Shown piece by piece: positions 32,319 through 44,087 of a stretch of DNA of 64,000 nucleotides (its first letter is position 1; every line of letters starts with the position of its first letter). Location of the stretch: NCBI GenBank assembly GCA_037043455.1, contig JAWPHD010001228.1, positions 280,042-344,041 on the forward strand, given 5' to 3'. Source of the stretch: Cyrtodaria siliqua. Its lineage: Eukaryota > Mollusca > Bivalvia > Adapedonta > Hiatellidae. The notes under the pieces are model-generated. The model saw nothing but the letters and a program-made list of their open reading frames with translations. It was not told where the DNA came from and did no database searches. A program made the position numbers and the translations under genes.

Positions 32319-35300
32319 TCAGTCTACTTCAGGGCTCGTTACCACGGGTACTCCTAATTTTGATAATATGCTATCCTCAACTTTGTGTATAGTTGCTGTC
32401 ACTGTGTGTGGGTGTGAACCGTGGGGTTGAGAAGGCAATGTCACCACGAGATTGTTTGATTCGGCTACATCTAAAATCCCTACTTTCTGTATTAAAAGAA
32501 TAAATACAAATATAACTTAATATATTGTCTTTTACGGGGAAATGAATATTCAAACTGAAAGTATTTGTTATTGTGGAAATAGACTATATATTTGCTTGGC
32601 TAATGTCTTAAATGAAATTATCAATAAACAGTATCAAATCAAGATGTGTGCTATTTCTAAAAATACTTATTTCTGTGCTATTTACTGGCTCCAGAGGGAG
32701 AACTTTTCATTGGTTAAAACACACAAGAATTATTTACTCGAGGACTTTAAAAACGTCTCATGTATATATTTTCAATAATTCTTACATGCAACTTTTAAAC
32801 TAATCTCGCGATAGCCCTTGTATATTGCCTATTCAAAACTGTTTTTTCACAGTTTTCAAGTTTGACTGTTTTATATGATGAATTGAAACTGAAATGACAT
32901 ATACTAATAACTGATTTTGAAATTAACATATTAAACTATGGTATAATCTGTTGTTGTTGTTTTTTTAGTGAAGCCTGTCTTTCAACTCCTCAAGTATAAT
33001 ATGTCAAAGAAGCTAAAACAGAGTTTTTTTTTTTTTACTCTTTCCGAACAAAAATAATTATTAAATCATCTGCATAAAATGCATTTTGGATGGTTATTTC
33101 CTCATTTAAAATTGCATAGGTGGTGAACATCAACTTTCTAATAACCTTTTTGGTTTATAAGATAATTCAGAAAAATCTCATTGAAATATTTGAATCATCT
33201 AATACAAATAGAAGTATTCCTTTTTCTCGTGCATCCGTGAATTCACGTTTAATACCCACAAGCACATTATCAGATGTCATCTGTCTACTTCACCGATTGT
33301 TTTTTTAATCCATCAATTTTGTTTAACATACAAGAAATAACGAATTGTCAGACTGACAAAATTGTGTCTTAATTAGAGATTTTTTTGAGAAAAACAGAAT
33401 GTCTTCTACCACTGCACAACCTTGATAAGATGTCTGATAGCGGATAGTGTGCGTTTTTCATGATCGGGTCATGTGACCTTGACCTTTAACCTATGGACCT
33501 CAAACTCAATAGGGACCATCCTCTCACTACAGGCAGTCAACCCATGAAATGTCATGAGATTTGATAACGAGGAAGAGAAAGGAGTTCTAGTGCGAACAAG
33601 ATGCACCACTATCAGGTCATGGTGACCTTGACCATTGACCTTGTGACCTCATAATCAAGGGGACATCTTGCCACAGGCAGTCCATCCATGAATTTTCATG
33701 AGATTTGCTTTAAGGAAAGTGGACTTACAGTGTGGACATCCTATTACCACAAGTAGACACCTTTTTGTAGTTTGATGAGATTTGCTTCAGAAGAAAACAG
33801 ATATTCACAACCAGACATCATACTATAGCTTTGTACAATGTTTCGTCAGAATCCAAAAAGCCATTTAAAAGGAGTAGCTCGGACAAGAATTTTAAAGTAC
33901 AAATGTCAATAATGGGCCATAACTCTGTCAAAAACCATCAAACAGGAAAACTATAAAGATATGCACAATTAGACATCATACAGAAGCTTCATACAAAGTT
34001 TAGTCAGAATCCAACAAGCCATTTAGGAGAAGTATCATGGACAAGATTTATGACGGGCAGAAGGAAAGGCCAAAAACAATGTCTCTCTCACCACTTTTGT
34101 TTTATATTTATCAGAAAATAAAGTCAAACAGTTCTTAAGTCTGATATAGCTTATCTAGGAATTTTACTTTTGAACAGCACCTGTAGCTATATGCAAATTA
34201 GGTCATTTGGCTGCCTCTGACCTCTAACTAAAAACAACTGAAGATCTTATTCTCGCTTTTCACAGATATTGCAATGTGTGAATTGTAAATATTTAGTGTG
34301 TATTGATTTCGATTTAAATAAACATAAACATGTTCATGAAACAAAATATGGCTGAAGAACTTTAATGTTTTCTTTTGTTTTTACCCGATATATACAAACT
34401 GTGACAAACCTATATACAAACTGTGACAAACCTATATACAAACTGTGACAAACCGTGACATTGATGTTAAGCTGATATCACTAAATTTCCCCATTAAGAT
34501 TGAAAATTGACAAGAAAAATGGATACTTACAAAAATATTTCTCTGGGACTGATGAAAAACTGATTTGCCATAATAGATCATGCAAATAAATAGTTAATAC
34601 ATTTTTATATAGACGTAACTTTTTACAAAATTTCCTGGTCAGATTTTGGTGTATGCTCAGAACAATTTCCTTGTTTTAAATTGACCAATTTGCCTAAAAA
34701 ACACAAAAAAAGGTGTTAATTTCTATTTTTTTGTATTTAAAGATAATATTGCCAGCACAATACAGTAGTTAACTGTTTCTTTTATGAATGGGGCTAATAT
34801 TGCAGAATAAAGATATATATTATTTTTTTTAAAAACTCTGCATTTACCGAAAACCAGTTTAATAATCTATGCCAACATGAGGTTTAGGCAAATTGAAAAT
34901 TAAAACACGAGATATTCAGACAAACTGCAATACTAGTCTTAACCCGCTAAGCACGAATAAAATAGCCTTTGCATCCATTGTAAAACCCAGATCAGCCTGC
35001 GAGTAACTCTCAGCCTGCGAGTAACAGGGTTTACGATGTCCAGCTGCTGATCAGTCATTTTCCCGAATTAATTCGAAGAAAGAACACCATCATATATATG
35101 TAGTGGGTTAAGGGTTAATTAAGTGTATCATTCTATGGCCGAGGTAAGTGACAAAGTGAACAATACTTAAAAGTAGGCAATCTTACCTTATCTTTCATAA
35201 AACACAAGTAATTCATCCACAGGAATGATGCTGCCGGCATATAGATGGAAGTCTTGTAGCGAAGTGGGATGAAGGCGAAATTGATTGTCTGAATTATAGG

Positions 35301-38300
35301 CCAATACATCAAACCAGTCTAAAATGGATAAGAAATCTGAATGTCTGAAACAACAAACCAGTCTGATACCACTAACAAAACCTGAATTTCCCAAACATCA
35401 AACCAGTCTGAAATGCCTAATAAACATGTAACAACAATAACATGTAATGTAATAACATGTGACAATGAAAAAATTGCTAGTGCTAAATTTATATCTTTCA
35501 TCCTGTTTCAGATACTTTGGCGGGCTCTGAGGCCGAGCCTACCAAATTCAAAATTCAAACTCTTTAAGTCCACACATAATGCTGTGTCACTGAGGAATTC
35601 TTCTCTTGACACAATGCTAGAGGGACTATGAACCTCAGAACTATAAACACACACCCGCATGAAAACTACTGTTATATGATTGTAGTCAACTGCTCATCAT
35701 ATTGCATGCAGACTGCAGTACTAGTATATTATTAAAATTAATTCTAACTAAGCCACTGTAATGTCTTTGAAATATGTAAATAATTATCTATTGAAATAGG
35801 ATCTATGCTATGTCAAGACAGTCTATTCTTTTAAAAAGGTCAATCGATCCTATATTGACATTGTTTTTTTGAAAAAAATTACCTTAAAATGATAGGTTGT
35901 TTTCAATTCAGTAATATTGTTTCACTTAAAGTTGCAGTACCCAATATGTTCCATTCCAGTCCCATACCCAGTTTTTATGCTCCAGACAAGAAAAGTGGGA
36001 CAGACAACTGGAAGGATGGACAGACGGACAAAGCATTGACTAAATGCTCCCACGAATTTTCAGGGATCACAAAAATGCAGAGTGTACAACAATTTGATAA
36101 AACAAATATGCCTACCGCCCAGGTAGGGTAAAACTTCTGCTTCCACTCCTCTGTCAGGTCTTTCTTTCCTTCCAGAATATTTGTTGCTGAAACAACCATG
36201 TAATGCATTATGATATGGTAATACATACAGATAAACAAGTACATATTTCATGAATATAGATTTACAGATCTAAAAAGTATTTACACCCGTGATACATTCA
36301 ACAAAATGGATAATCCTAAATTACCTCCCTTTTAATTCAATATTGTTTAGTTTAAACCTATTTATTTGACAACTATTGTGAAACAATGCTTACGACTTAT
36401 ACTAATCACTCTCGTTGGCTTCCTGGGTAGAACCAGTACTAAGCAATGTGGATAAAGTGTCTTGCTCAAGGACACAATGCACATGGTCCTGGCGGGCATT
36501 GAACCTAGGACCCTCCGTTCTCAAGTCTGACGCTCTACCACTAGACCACAAACACCACAACGCTTTGAATATCATTTGAAATTGAAGAAAGTGTAATTCA
36601 GCGTTTATATTAAATATTTCGAAAAATTCTTTTGCAAACCCATTTGTAGTTGTAATGCTAGTAAAACATGATGTCAAAATAATTTTAGTTGACATATTTT
36701 AGAATTAGGAATATTGAAAGATCTATGCACTAATTCAAGTACTTAACACAATCTTATGTACCCAGTTGAATAAGTGTTATAATTTAATTTCTTAGAAAAC
36801 ACATCGACTTTAAAATGTGTTCATGCAACCAGAGCAGACGATTTAAACTCATTATTTGGCAGTTCAATCAGATCTCTAATCAAGCGTGAAATATACAAAA
36901 TAATGAAAATATTATTAACATATTCTTAGGTGGGTACTTAGGAATTTTGACTGGTATATATACCAGATCTTTCTTAAATTACAAATATATTAAACTTCAT
37001 TTCTCAAAAGCAAGATGTTGCATCACATGGTATTATAAACCGGCAATCGCAATGTCGGCTGTGGCATTTGACAAACGTGAACAAGGAGGTAGGTATTTTA
37101 TTTTACATATATATGTATGCAGATTATCAATACATTTTCTAGTCAAAACAGATGAATTATTCTTTTTGTTGAACTGTTGTTTCAGAGAAGATTTTTCAAG
37201 TTTTTCCTTATATGTCTATGTAAAACATGCAAAATCTCTATATACAAACATTGGTCCCTTGAACACACCGTTGGCTCTAGTGAGCTGAACTACAGTACTT
37301 AGACTAATTAATTAACTTAATTAAATTCTATTACCATTTGTTTAAAGGAACTAACCCAATAATAACAGTAAAATTACTCTACAAAACTGTTTATTAAAAC
37401 TCTGTCCAGGTGTTTATGTCATAATAATGTATATATGACGATTAAAAGTATATGTTTATTTACCGGCTATTGAAATATCCGTGATTGAATATGCGTAAAA
37501 TGAATTACGATTTGTTAACTCTTAACTTGACGCTTCAGTTTTGCGGTTTGACCTGGCTGGTTAAAGGGACACACGGCAATCTTGAAGTTTTTATCAAACA
37601 TCAAAATTAGCTTCTCAGTTTATTAATTCAGTGACATTTTGACTTCAAAACCTGCTTGCATATCATTAAATAAAAATTTTGAGTTTTCAATTTTCATCGT
37701 TATTTTAACAAATGTTGAGATATACTATTGGTGCAATATTATCAAAGTCAGTAATATACAAAAACAAATTGCTTTACACTATTCTTATAATTAACATTAA
37801 TGATTGAAATAATGCATGTTATGTAGAAAAAAACTAACGGGACATCGCAAGTTTTTAGAAAACAAGATTGCCGTGTGTCCCTTTAAGCCATTTATATTAT
37901 ATTATAGAGTTTGGATTCTCAAAATATGTAAGTTATATTTAGACCTCGTCATCAGTAGTTTAGAAATGGTGTATATATGCTGTAAAATTTGGCTGTTGTC
38001 GGTGGGACAGCTACTTTAATTATAAGCAAGCAGGTTTAAAGTCAAAATAAATCGAGGTCCTAATTTTAAGGCTTGATAAATGCTTCAAGTTTGCTGTGAG
38101 CCCCTTTAACCCTTACCCTGCTAAGTATGTATAATGGACTGTCCTTTTTTGAATTTGGACCATTCCATTTATGTTACAAAGGGGTATTTTAAATGACTGA
38201 TGAGCAGCCAGACAGTGTAAACCCTGATCAGCCTGCGAGTTACTCTGATCTGGGTTTACACTGGATGCAAAGGCTATTGTAGTCACCCTTAGCAGGCTAA

Positions 38301-40787
38301 GAGTTAACATCTAATATGGTACAAGACAAAAATTAAAACTTCAAGACTCACAGACATAAAAGGTTGATATAGCTATGGGTGCAAAACCAAAACCATCGAC
38401 GGCAACTTTCTTCAGAACGCAGAAGACCGTCTTACCAGGAACTAATCTGAAATAGAGGACAATAATGATCCATGCATGTGAAATTTATGGAAAAAAATAT
38501 ATATTTATTCTATCTTCTTTTTTTTTAGTTTTTTTTTTAGTACTGAGCAAGGCCAAGATGAAACAAGGGTAAGTTCCACGTTAATACTTTTTCAAAGGAA
38601 AATAATTCAAAACATATGAATCGGAGAGTTATGGGCCTTTATAGGATATATTCAATGGATCATGTTGAAGATGTGTAGTTTCATTGTTGTACCCAGGGGC
38701 ATACTCCTATATGCCCGTGCGTATAATTCAGAGTTGGGTATCGGAAAAATGTAAAAGCTAAACAAGCGAAAAATGCAATAAAAAGTGAAGCCGATCGGGG
38801 GTTAGGGTGTGGGGTGTATATCTTCAACACACCTTTCTAAGTTGCTCACAACTACTTATTTGAGTTAATTTTTTCAAAATAAATCACGGGGGAGGCCCTC
38901 CGGACCCGCACCACACTGAAGGGGGTCACCCCTCACACACCCTTTCCTGTGCGTATACCCAAAATCAATACATGTACACCCCTGATACACCTAATAATTT
39001 GAAAGCTATTAGCCACAATAGTTTGTAAAATGCAAGGTTAAAAAAAAATTTCAATGGGGAATAATTAAAAAATATATGAACCAGAGAGTTTTGACCTTTA
39101 TCAGATGAATTCATTGGATCATGTTGAAGATGTTTACATTTTATTGTTGTAGACCTTATACTTTGAACGTTATTAGCCATAATCTGTTGTCAGGTAAAAG
39201 TTGACAGGACAGACGGACGGATCATAGTTTACTTGCTATGGAAGTTGCACTCTTTTGCATGTAATGTGCCTTGTTTCTTTCCCTCAAAAAAGCATACAAA
39301 TAATTAAAACAGCACATAGGTAAAATATAATAACATACCTCTCAATAAGCCTAATCCACACATAGACCATTGGACCCAGTATAAAGCCTCCAGTGAAACT
39401 GATCCTAGCTGTCTTGGCAGTGTCGTAATTCTCCCTTGTTCGTTTTTTAATAAAAATCTGCTCGTTCATATCGGCGGCTGTATAAATTAACAAATAGGAG
39501 GACATCGTCTTCAGGACTGGGTATTTCTTCAGAATATTGGACAACATATTGATTTTCTCGATGTTGTTTCTGTAATAAAAATAATTAAATAGAAAGTTTT
39601 GTATTTTATTTCACAAGTTATTCAAATGTAATTACTTAGACAATTCAGATATGTAGATAATTTTTGTCATTTATTTATTAAAATTGAATGCATACTGAAC
39701 ATGCTGAAACAATGTTAATACAAACAACAGGACCGCCAACGTTGCAGACGCTCGACTTTGGTGCAATTACAATCGATAAACAAGGTTTCCATCAATTACA
39801 TACAAACTTTAACCAAGATTTCTAAGTATAAAATGGGCCATACTTTTGTTATAATAAAAACATGGGCGATACAAGATGTCAAATACATGTGTGAAGTTTC
39901 AATCCATTATGTAAAGTACTTTTGGAGATGTAAGCTTACATACAAACCTTTAACCAAATTTTCAAAGAATAAAAGAGGCTATAATTTTCATTTTTTTGTT
40001 AAAATAAAAGCAAGAGTTATAGAACCTGGCTCTGTGGTGTTTGTCTAATGATGCTGAATGCATGTGTGAAGGAAGTTTTAATCCATTACTTTGCGCGATG
40101 CAAATTTACATACAAACTTTAACCAAAGATCTTAAGTACAAAAGGGGCTATAATTTTGTTTTAATAAATAGATGTGTTATGATGCCCAATGCATGTGTGA
40201 AATTTTAATCTATTACGTTAAGTTTTTTCCGAGATACAAGCTTGCATACAAACTTTTAACCAAATTTTCAAAGAATAAAAGAGGCTATAAAGTGAAGTTT
40301 CAATCCATTGTGTAAAGTGGTTTGGGAGATACAAGCTTACATACAAACTTTAACCGAAATTACATAGCCTACAAACTTTAACCAAGTTTTCTAAGTATGG
40401 AAAGGGCCATAATTCTGTCAAAATAAAAGCAAGAGTTATATCACCTGACTTTGTGGTGTCAAATAATGATACTGAATATACGTGTGAATTTTCAATCCAT
40501 TATGTAATGTGGTTTGGGAGATACAAGCTCACATACAAACTTTAACCAGGCGACAACGACGATCAAGTGATGACAATAGCTCTTTTTTTCCTTCGGAAAA
40601 GTCGAGCTAAACAATTTTTTTGTATGACCTGTCTGTAACTTTGATTTCTATATAAGCAGTACGGTCACGTGACTACAGTCATCAAGTGTATATACAGAAA
40701 GTTAATGAAGAAATGAAAAATAATTAATATATACCTGATGTTAATTTTTTCGTGACCAAGAAATGACCCTTGAACAGAATTTGACAT
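32319..40787 (-). CDS. MPV17L: MPV17-like protein (Mpv17/PMP22 family), complete six-exon gene
   Basis: Exons on the minus strand: 40787-40735, 39569-39339, 38446-38352, 36186-36116, 35318-35187, 32486-32319 (stop TGA). All introns are GT-AG and phases match throughout, giving 249 residues. Landmarks in order: ILKKYPVLKTMSSYLLIYTA, YVWIRLIERLVPGKTV, KKVAVDGFGFAPIAISTFYV, NILEGKKDLTEEWKQKFYPT, TGLMYWPIIQTINFAFIPLR and ASFLWMNYLCFMKDK. These match the four-helix Mpv17 family of organelle inner-membrane channel-like proteins, closest in pattern to MPV17L (mitochondrion or peroxisome, linked to reactive-oxygen handling). The last exon adds a ~55-residue polar tail without a known motif. The first exon adds about 25 residues; its ATG follows an in-frame TAA, but the Met at 39547 would give a family-sized N-terminus and is the alternative start. 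Introns are packed with MITEs and satellites. Confidence 0.88.
33400..33770. repeat. Satellite family F in an MPV17L intron
   Basis: Two to three ~150-bp units containing TCATGTGACCTTGACC, GTGACCTCA.AATCAA, CCACAGGCAGTC and CATGAGATTTG. Confidence 0.65.
33780..34060. repeat. Diverged family A units in an MPV17L intron
   Basis: Two units with GACATCATAC, AAAGTTTAGTCAGAATCCA, CCATTTAGGAGAAGTA and GGGCCATAACTCTGTCAAAA. They match the 3.1-4.6 kb array but are clearly older. Confidence 0.65.
34389..34454. repeat. 22-bp tandem repeat, three exact copies
   Basis: Unit TATATACAAACTGTGACAAA plus CC. Confidence 0.95.
34939..35117. mobile_element. TTAACCC palindromic MITE, copy 1
   Basis: Ends TTAACCCGCTAAGCACG and GTGGGTTAAGGGTTAA. 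The interior CAGATCAGCCTGCGAGTAAC and GGGTTTAC match 38106-38307. Non-coding, 70 bp before an MPV17L exon end. Confidence 0.7.
36350..36560 (-). mobile_element. tRNA-derived SINE, second copy
   Basis: Same family as 20398-20602: TTCCTGGGTAGAACCAGTAC and AAGTGTCTTGCTCA are shared. On the minus strand a B-box-like GGTTCAATGC (36495-36504) follows an A-box-like TGTGGTCTAGTGGTAGAGC (36531-36549). Sits in an MPV17L intron. Confidence 0.75.
37345..38025 (+). mobile_element. Dispersed element Y, interrupted by a TTAA MITE
   Basis: The outer parts 37345-37560 and 37887-38025 match 58079-58425 in reverse: GTAAAATTACTCTACAAAAC, GTCCAGGTGTTT, ATATCCGTGATTGAATATGC, CCTGGCTGG, then GTTTGGATTCTCA and GGCTGTTGTCGG. 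The copy at 58 kb lacks the middle part. Confidence 0.7.
37565..37882. mobile_element. 318-bp MITE with TTAA target duplication, piggyBac-like
   Basis: Perfect 20-bp terminal inverted repeats AGGGACACACGGCAATCTTG flanked by TTAA at 37561-37564 and 37883-37886. The paralogous element Y at 58079-58425 has a single TTAA (58197-58200) at this place. TTAA duplication is the hallmark of piggyBac-type transposition. The interior is AT-rich and non-coding. Confidence 0.85.
38106..38307. mobile_element. TTAACCC palindromic MITE, copy 2
   Basis: Ends TTAACCCTTACCCTGCTAAG and TTAGCAGGCTAAGAGTTAA. Interior GATCAGCCTGCGAGTTACTC as in 34939-35117. It lies 45 bp beyond the donor of the 38446-38352 exon. 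Confidence 0.75.
38693..38987. mobile_element. CAGGGG-ended MITE, hAT-like
   Basis: Starts CAGGGGCATACTCC and ends ATGTACACCCCTG, with TGCCCGTGCGTATA near the left end and GTGCGTATACCC near the right. It interrupts a repeat whose uninterrupted version lies at 39050-39200. No clean 8-bp duplication could be read. Confidence 0.55.
39755..40620. repeat. Satellite family C, ~150-bp units, with hairpin end
   Basis: About five units in the MPV17L first intron: TTACATACAAACTTTAACCA, TTTCTAAGTAT, GGGCCATAATTCTGTCAAAA, AAAGCAAGAGTTAT, TTTCAATCCATTATGTAAAG. The block closes with GCGACAACGACGATCAAG and a small hairpin TAGCTC...GAGCTA (40577-40611), a terminus like that of family B. Confidence 0.75.
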
Positions 40788-41338
40788 TGTAATTTAAATC
40801 TACATAAATATTCTGGTATGCTAAGGCCTCTTTTTTTTAATAACTTGGTTTACGGATTCGCCAATTCTAATTTTCCCATTTTGGAAAAAAAAAAAAATTG
40901 TATTTTTCACTTTTTTTTTTCTTTTTTCTTTTTTTTTTCCACTCGTGTCAAGGACTAGAATTCTGTGCAAGTTTTTCCCGCTATATTCGTTTGTTGTATC
41001 CTGCATTTGTTGCCATTCATTCAAGTTAGACATGATCGGTTATCTAAAGTATGCTATTAAACATGGATTTCGATAGGGATCTACGAAAAGTGATGTTCAA
41101 TTTTTGATTCTCTCCCCCTTTTTGACTTAAAACGTCAACATTTTGCTTGTAATTTTTCTCTCAATTTCAGTACTAATAACAAATTTATTAATGTCTGTGG
41201 CAATATACACCACCAGCTTCCGCCCGGCGAGCTTGTGTACTGCAGGCCTCCAGTCTGGTACCCACACCTCCAAAAAGGCATTACAGCAAGTCCAGTGCAA
41301 CACGCTATATACATAAGAATTACATCAGCTGTACAACA
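40788..41338. other. No gene seen; A/T homopolymer tracts
   Basis: Upstream of the MPV17L start. 40886-40940 is poly-A and poly-T. No promoter motif stands out on the minus strand. Confidence 0.4.
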
Positions 41339-41580
41339 CAGGGGCGGATCCAGGATTTCAGCTTAGGGGTGTGTAAGATTTTGGTCAATTTTCGGGTCCG
41401 TTTCTAGCCTCATAAAACGGTTGCGTTAGTGCATTGATAGGGTAAAAAAAGTCTGTTTTCAAATAAAATGATTTAACAATGTGTTAATTAAACCACTCAT
41501 TAGCCATTATGCGTCGAGCGAGCGAAGCGAACGATAATTTTTTTATACTGAGGGCGTTCATCCCCCCTGGATCCACTATC
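41339..41580. mobile_element. CAGGGGCGGATCCAGG MITE, hAT-like
   Basis: The left end CAGGGGCGGATCCAGG is matched in reverse by CCTGGATCCACTATC at the right end. It contains GTCGAGCGAGCGAAGCGAAC, a stretch I have seen in similar short elements of other invertebrates. Non-coding. Confidence 0.7.
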
Positions 41581-42762
41581 CATTAGTGCAACAGGATGTG
41601 TGACCAATATGGTAAAACAACTCCACTGGGAAGGCCTTGAAAACCGACACCGCAACAACAGACTCGCCACCGTATGCTATACAAAACCAACACAACACAG
41701 TTGACATCAATCATACTGTGGTGATTACATACAGCAGTCCGAATGTCAGCAGAACCAGCAGAAACCAACATCTATTTTAGGAGAGCTAGGTAGAAAATAT
41801 ATCATACAGCCATTCCTTCTTTCTCGGCTAATACGGGATTGGAACCAACCAACCCCGACTACATCTAACCGACACTGGATGCTTTCAAAGCTTGCTTGGA
41901 CATCTGCTTACCAGTCAGTGATCACGGGCACTCAACAATCACCCACAGCCCAACTGTAAAATTGTCAATTGTACGATAGGTGACTTTGTCCGAGATAATT
42001 TAAAGCTGTTCTGTAACTAGGACTACTAATAGACATTCCATTCGGAACCAGTCCCAATACAGGAAAAGGGATAAAAGAACCAGTCCAAATACAGGAAAAG
42101 GGATAAAAGAAGCTTTTGTAACACAATACAAACAACAAAGATGCAAGTTTGTAGGTTCGATAATTTGCCCTGTTTATTCAAACGCACTACTTCGGCTTCA
42201 GTACCAATTATTTAGGCAAAGTATTGAGTAAGTCAAATGCCAATACTTCGGAGGGGCTATAAATCTGTTAAATAAATCTTCACTAACGTGGCTTCCTTTC
42301 TTTCTTTCTATCGATAATGGTCACGATCCTATAGAAATTAGGATCATATCGGCATGATTGGTGGAGGCATTTTAAAATATTCATTTACAAATTATCCAAA
42401 TATCAAACACAAACAAAGGGAGATATTTGACAACAAAACAAGAATGTGAAAATATATGAGCATTTATTTCTAAATGTTTGTTAAAAAACTCTAGTCTCTA
42501 ATTAATACATGGAAGATCATAATGCTAGTTTGATAATTCATACAGACAACTTATATAAGTTAAACAATATAGATTTATTCATATATCATTTATTGTTTAT
42601 ATGTATTCTTCTGTTCTAGGATCACAACTGTACTCTTATCCTAATAAAGAATTGAATTGACAACTGACTGGGTAGTTCTATAATATTTAACATCGGGATT
42701 ATAACCATCAATTTTCAACGTTTTTTATGCTGTTTATTTTTATTTTTTTATTTTCACTTTAT
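41581..42762. other. No gene seen
   Basis: Unique-looking DNA. A LINE-tail-like end occurs at 42640-42660 (AATAAAGAATTGAATTGA). Confidence 0.45.
42046..42109. repeat. 32-bp tandem duplication
   Basis: Two copies of a 32-bp unit containing ATACAGGAAAAGGGATAAAA, differing at one base near the start. Confidence 0.9.
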
Positions 42763-42770
42763 CCCGACAC

Positions 42771-43250
42771 CACAGGCAGACGGCGCGTACCCTATCCCGC
42801 CCACACCCTACCCCCCTCTACTACCCCCTCCCCCTCTACTACCCCCTCCCCCTCTCTACTACCCCCTTCCCACCTGTTTCTCTACTACCCCCCTTAAATA
42901 TGTTTTCAATAAACTGTTCTACTTGGTTTTCAATGAAAAAAATAAATAAAAAAATACATACTCTCTATACCATATATGGTATAGAGAGTATGTATTTTTT
43001 TTTTTTTTTTTTTTCATTGAAAATCAAGTAGAACAGTTTATTGTATATGGTATAGAGAGTATGTATTTTTTTATTAATTTTTTTTCATTGAAAACCAAGT
43101 AGAACAGTTTATTGAAAACATATTTAAGGGGGGTAGTAGAGAAACAGGTGGGAAGGGGGTAGTAGAGAGGGGGAGGGGGTAGTAGAGGGGGAGGGGGTAG
43201 TAGAGGGGGGTAGGGTGTGGGCGGGGTAGGGTACGCGCCGTCTGCCTGTG
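42771..43250. mobile_element. Near-perfect hairpin transposon with 8-bp target duplication, hAT-like
   Basis: Arms start CACAGGCAGACGGCGCGTAC and end, inverted, at 43250; they are almost identical over about 210 bp. The centre is the exact palindrome ACTCTCTATACCATATATGG continuing to GTATAGAGAGT. Target duplication CCCGACAC at 42763-42770 and 43251-43258. The right half carries an extra ~79-bp copy of the central part (43042-43120). Both arms include a CTACTACCCCC-type C-rich tract. An 8-bp duplication fits the hAT superfamily. No coding capacity. Confidence 0.9.
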
Positions 43251-43258
43251 CCCGACAC

Positions 43259-44084
43259 TATTGAATAAGAAAAAAAAGAGAAAAATATAAAAAATCAAAA
43301 TTGATATAAATTAAAATGTCTCCATGAAAGATTTAAATATTGTGTGACGTTTTATGTTATAGAACTACTGACTTGGGCAAGTGGGACCACCATAGTAAAA
43401 AGGAAAGAAAGCACAACAAACCCGTACGGGTCTGGTACTCATATAGACGCGCACCATTCCTAGGTCCCCAGCAGGGGTTTGGATTTAATGGAAGATAGAT
43501 ACGATATATAGATAGGGGGCCTAGATATCCCACATACTCCATCTGATCCAGAGCAGCTGGGAGTGTGGCACTGGGGCAGAACAAAACTCGGAGAAACACA
43601 TTTTAGTTCAATAACTTGTCAATTACCTTAACATTAACGTTGGGGGTTACCACATATTGCATCTATATTAACTAATGTTCAACTATTTCATGTTCGTTGA
43701 TCATTCAAAACGCTCATGCATTTGGCTACTAACTTGCTTTTATTATTGCGAAATTTCTGTGTAAGTGGAAGCCATATTTGTTGTTGTTGTTGCTAGAGAT
43801 TGTTGTGGGTAAAAGCCGTACCGTATCATAGACCGTATCAGGCATAACGTTAGGCTAGATCCATAGATTAGGCCAATTAATTAAAGCGCCCACTAGCGAT
43901 TAGCACAAGTTATTCGCGCTTTTTGTTTATATATTCTTAAAGCAGATGGTATGCACTAAATGAGTAAAAATGACAAAATTATATGCTTTTGAAAACAGCT
44001 GTTGAATTTGCCGATTTTATAAATGTTACAAATATCTACCGACAGAGTTATGCTGTTATTAAAGGATAGTCAGTGACAGAACAA
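43259..44084. other. No gene seen
   Basis: No exon recognised. 43350-43620 is somewhat GC-richer but gives no meaningful protein. Confidence 0.45.
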
Positions 44085-44087
44085 TTG

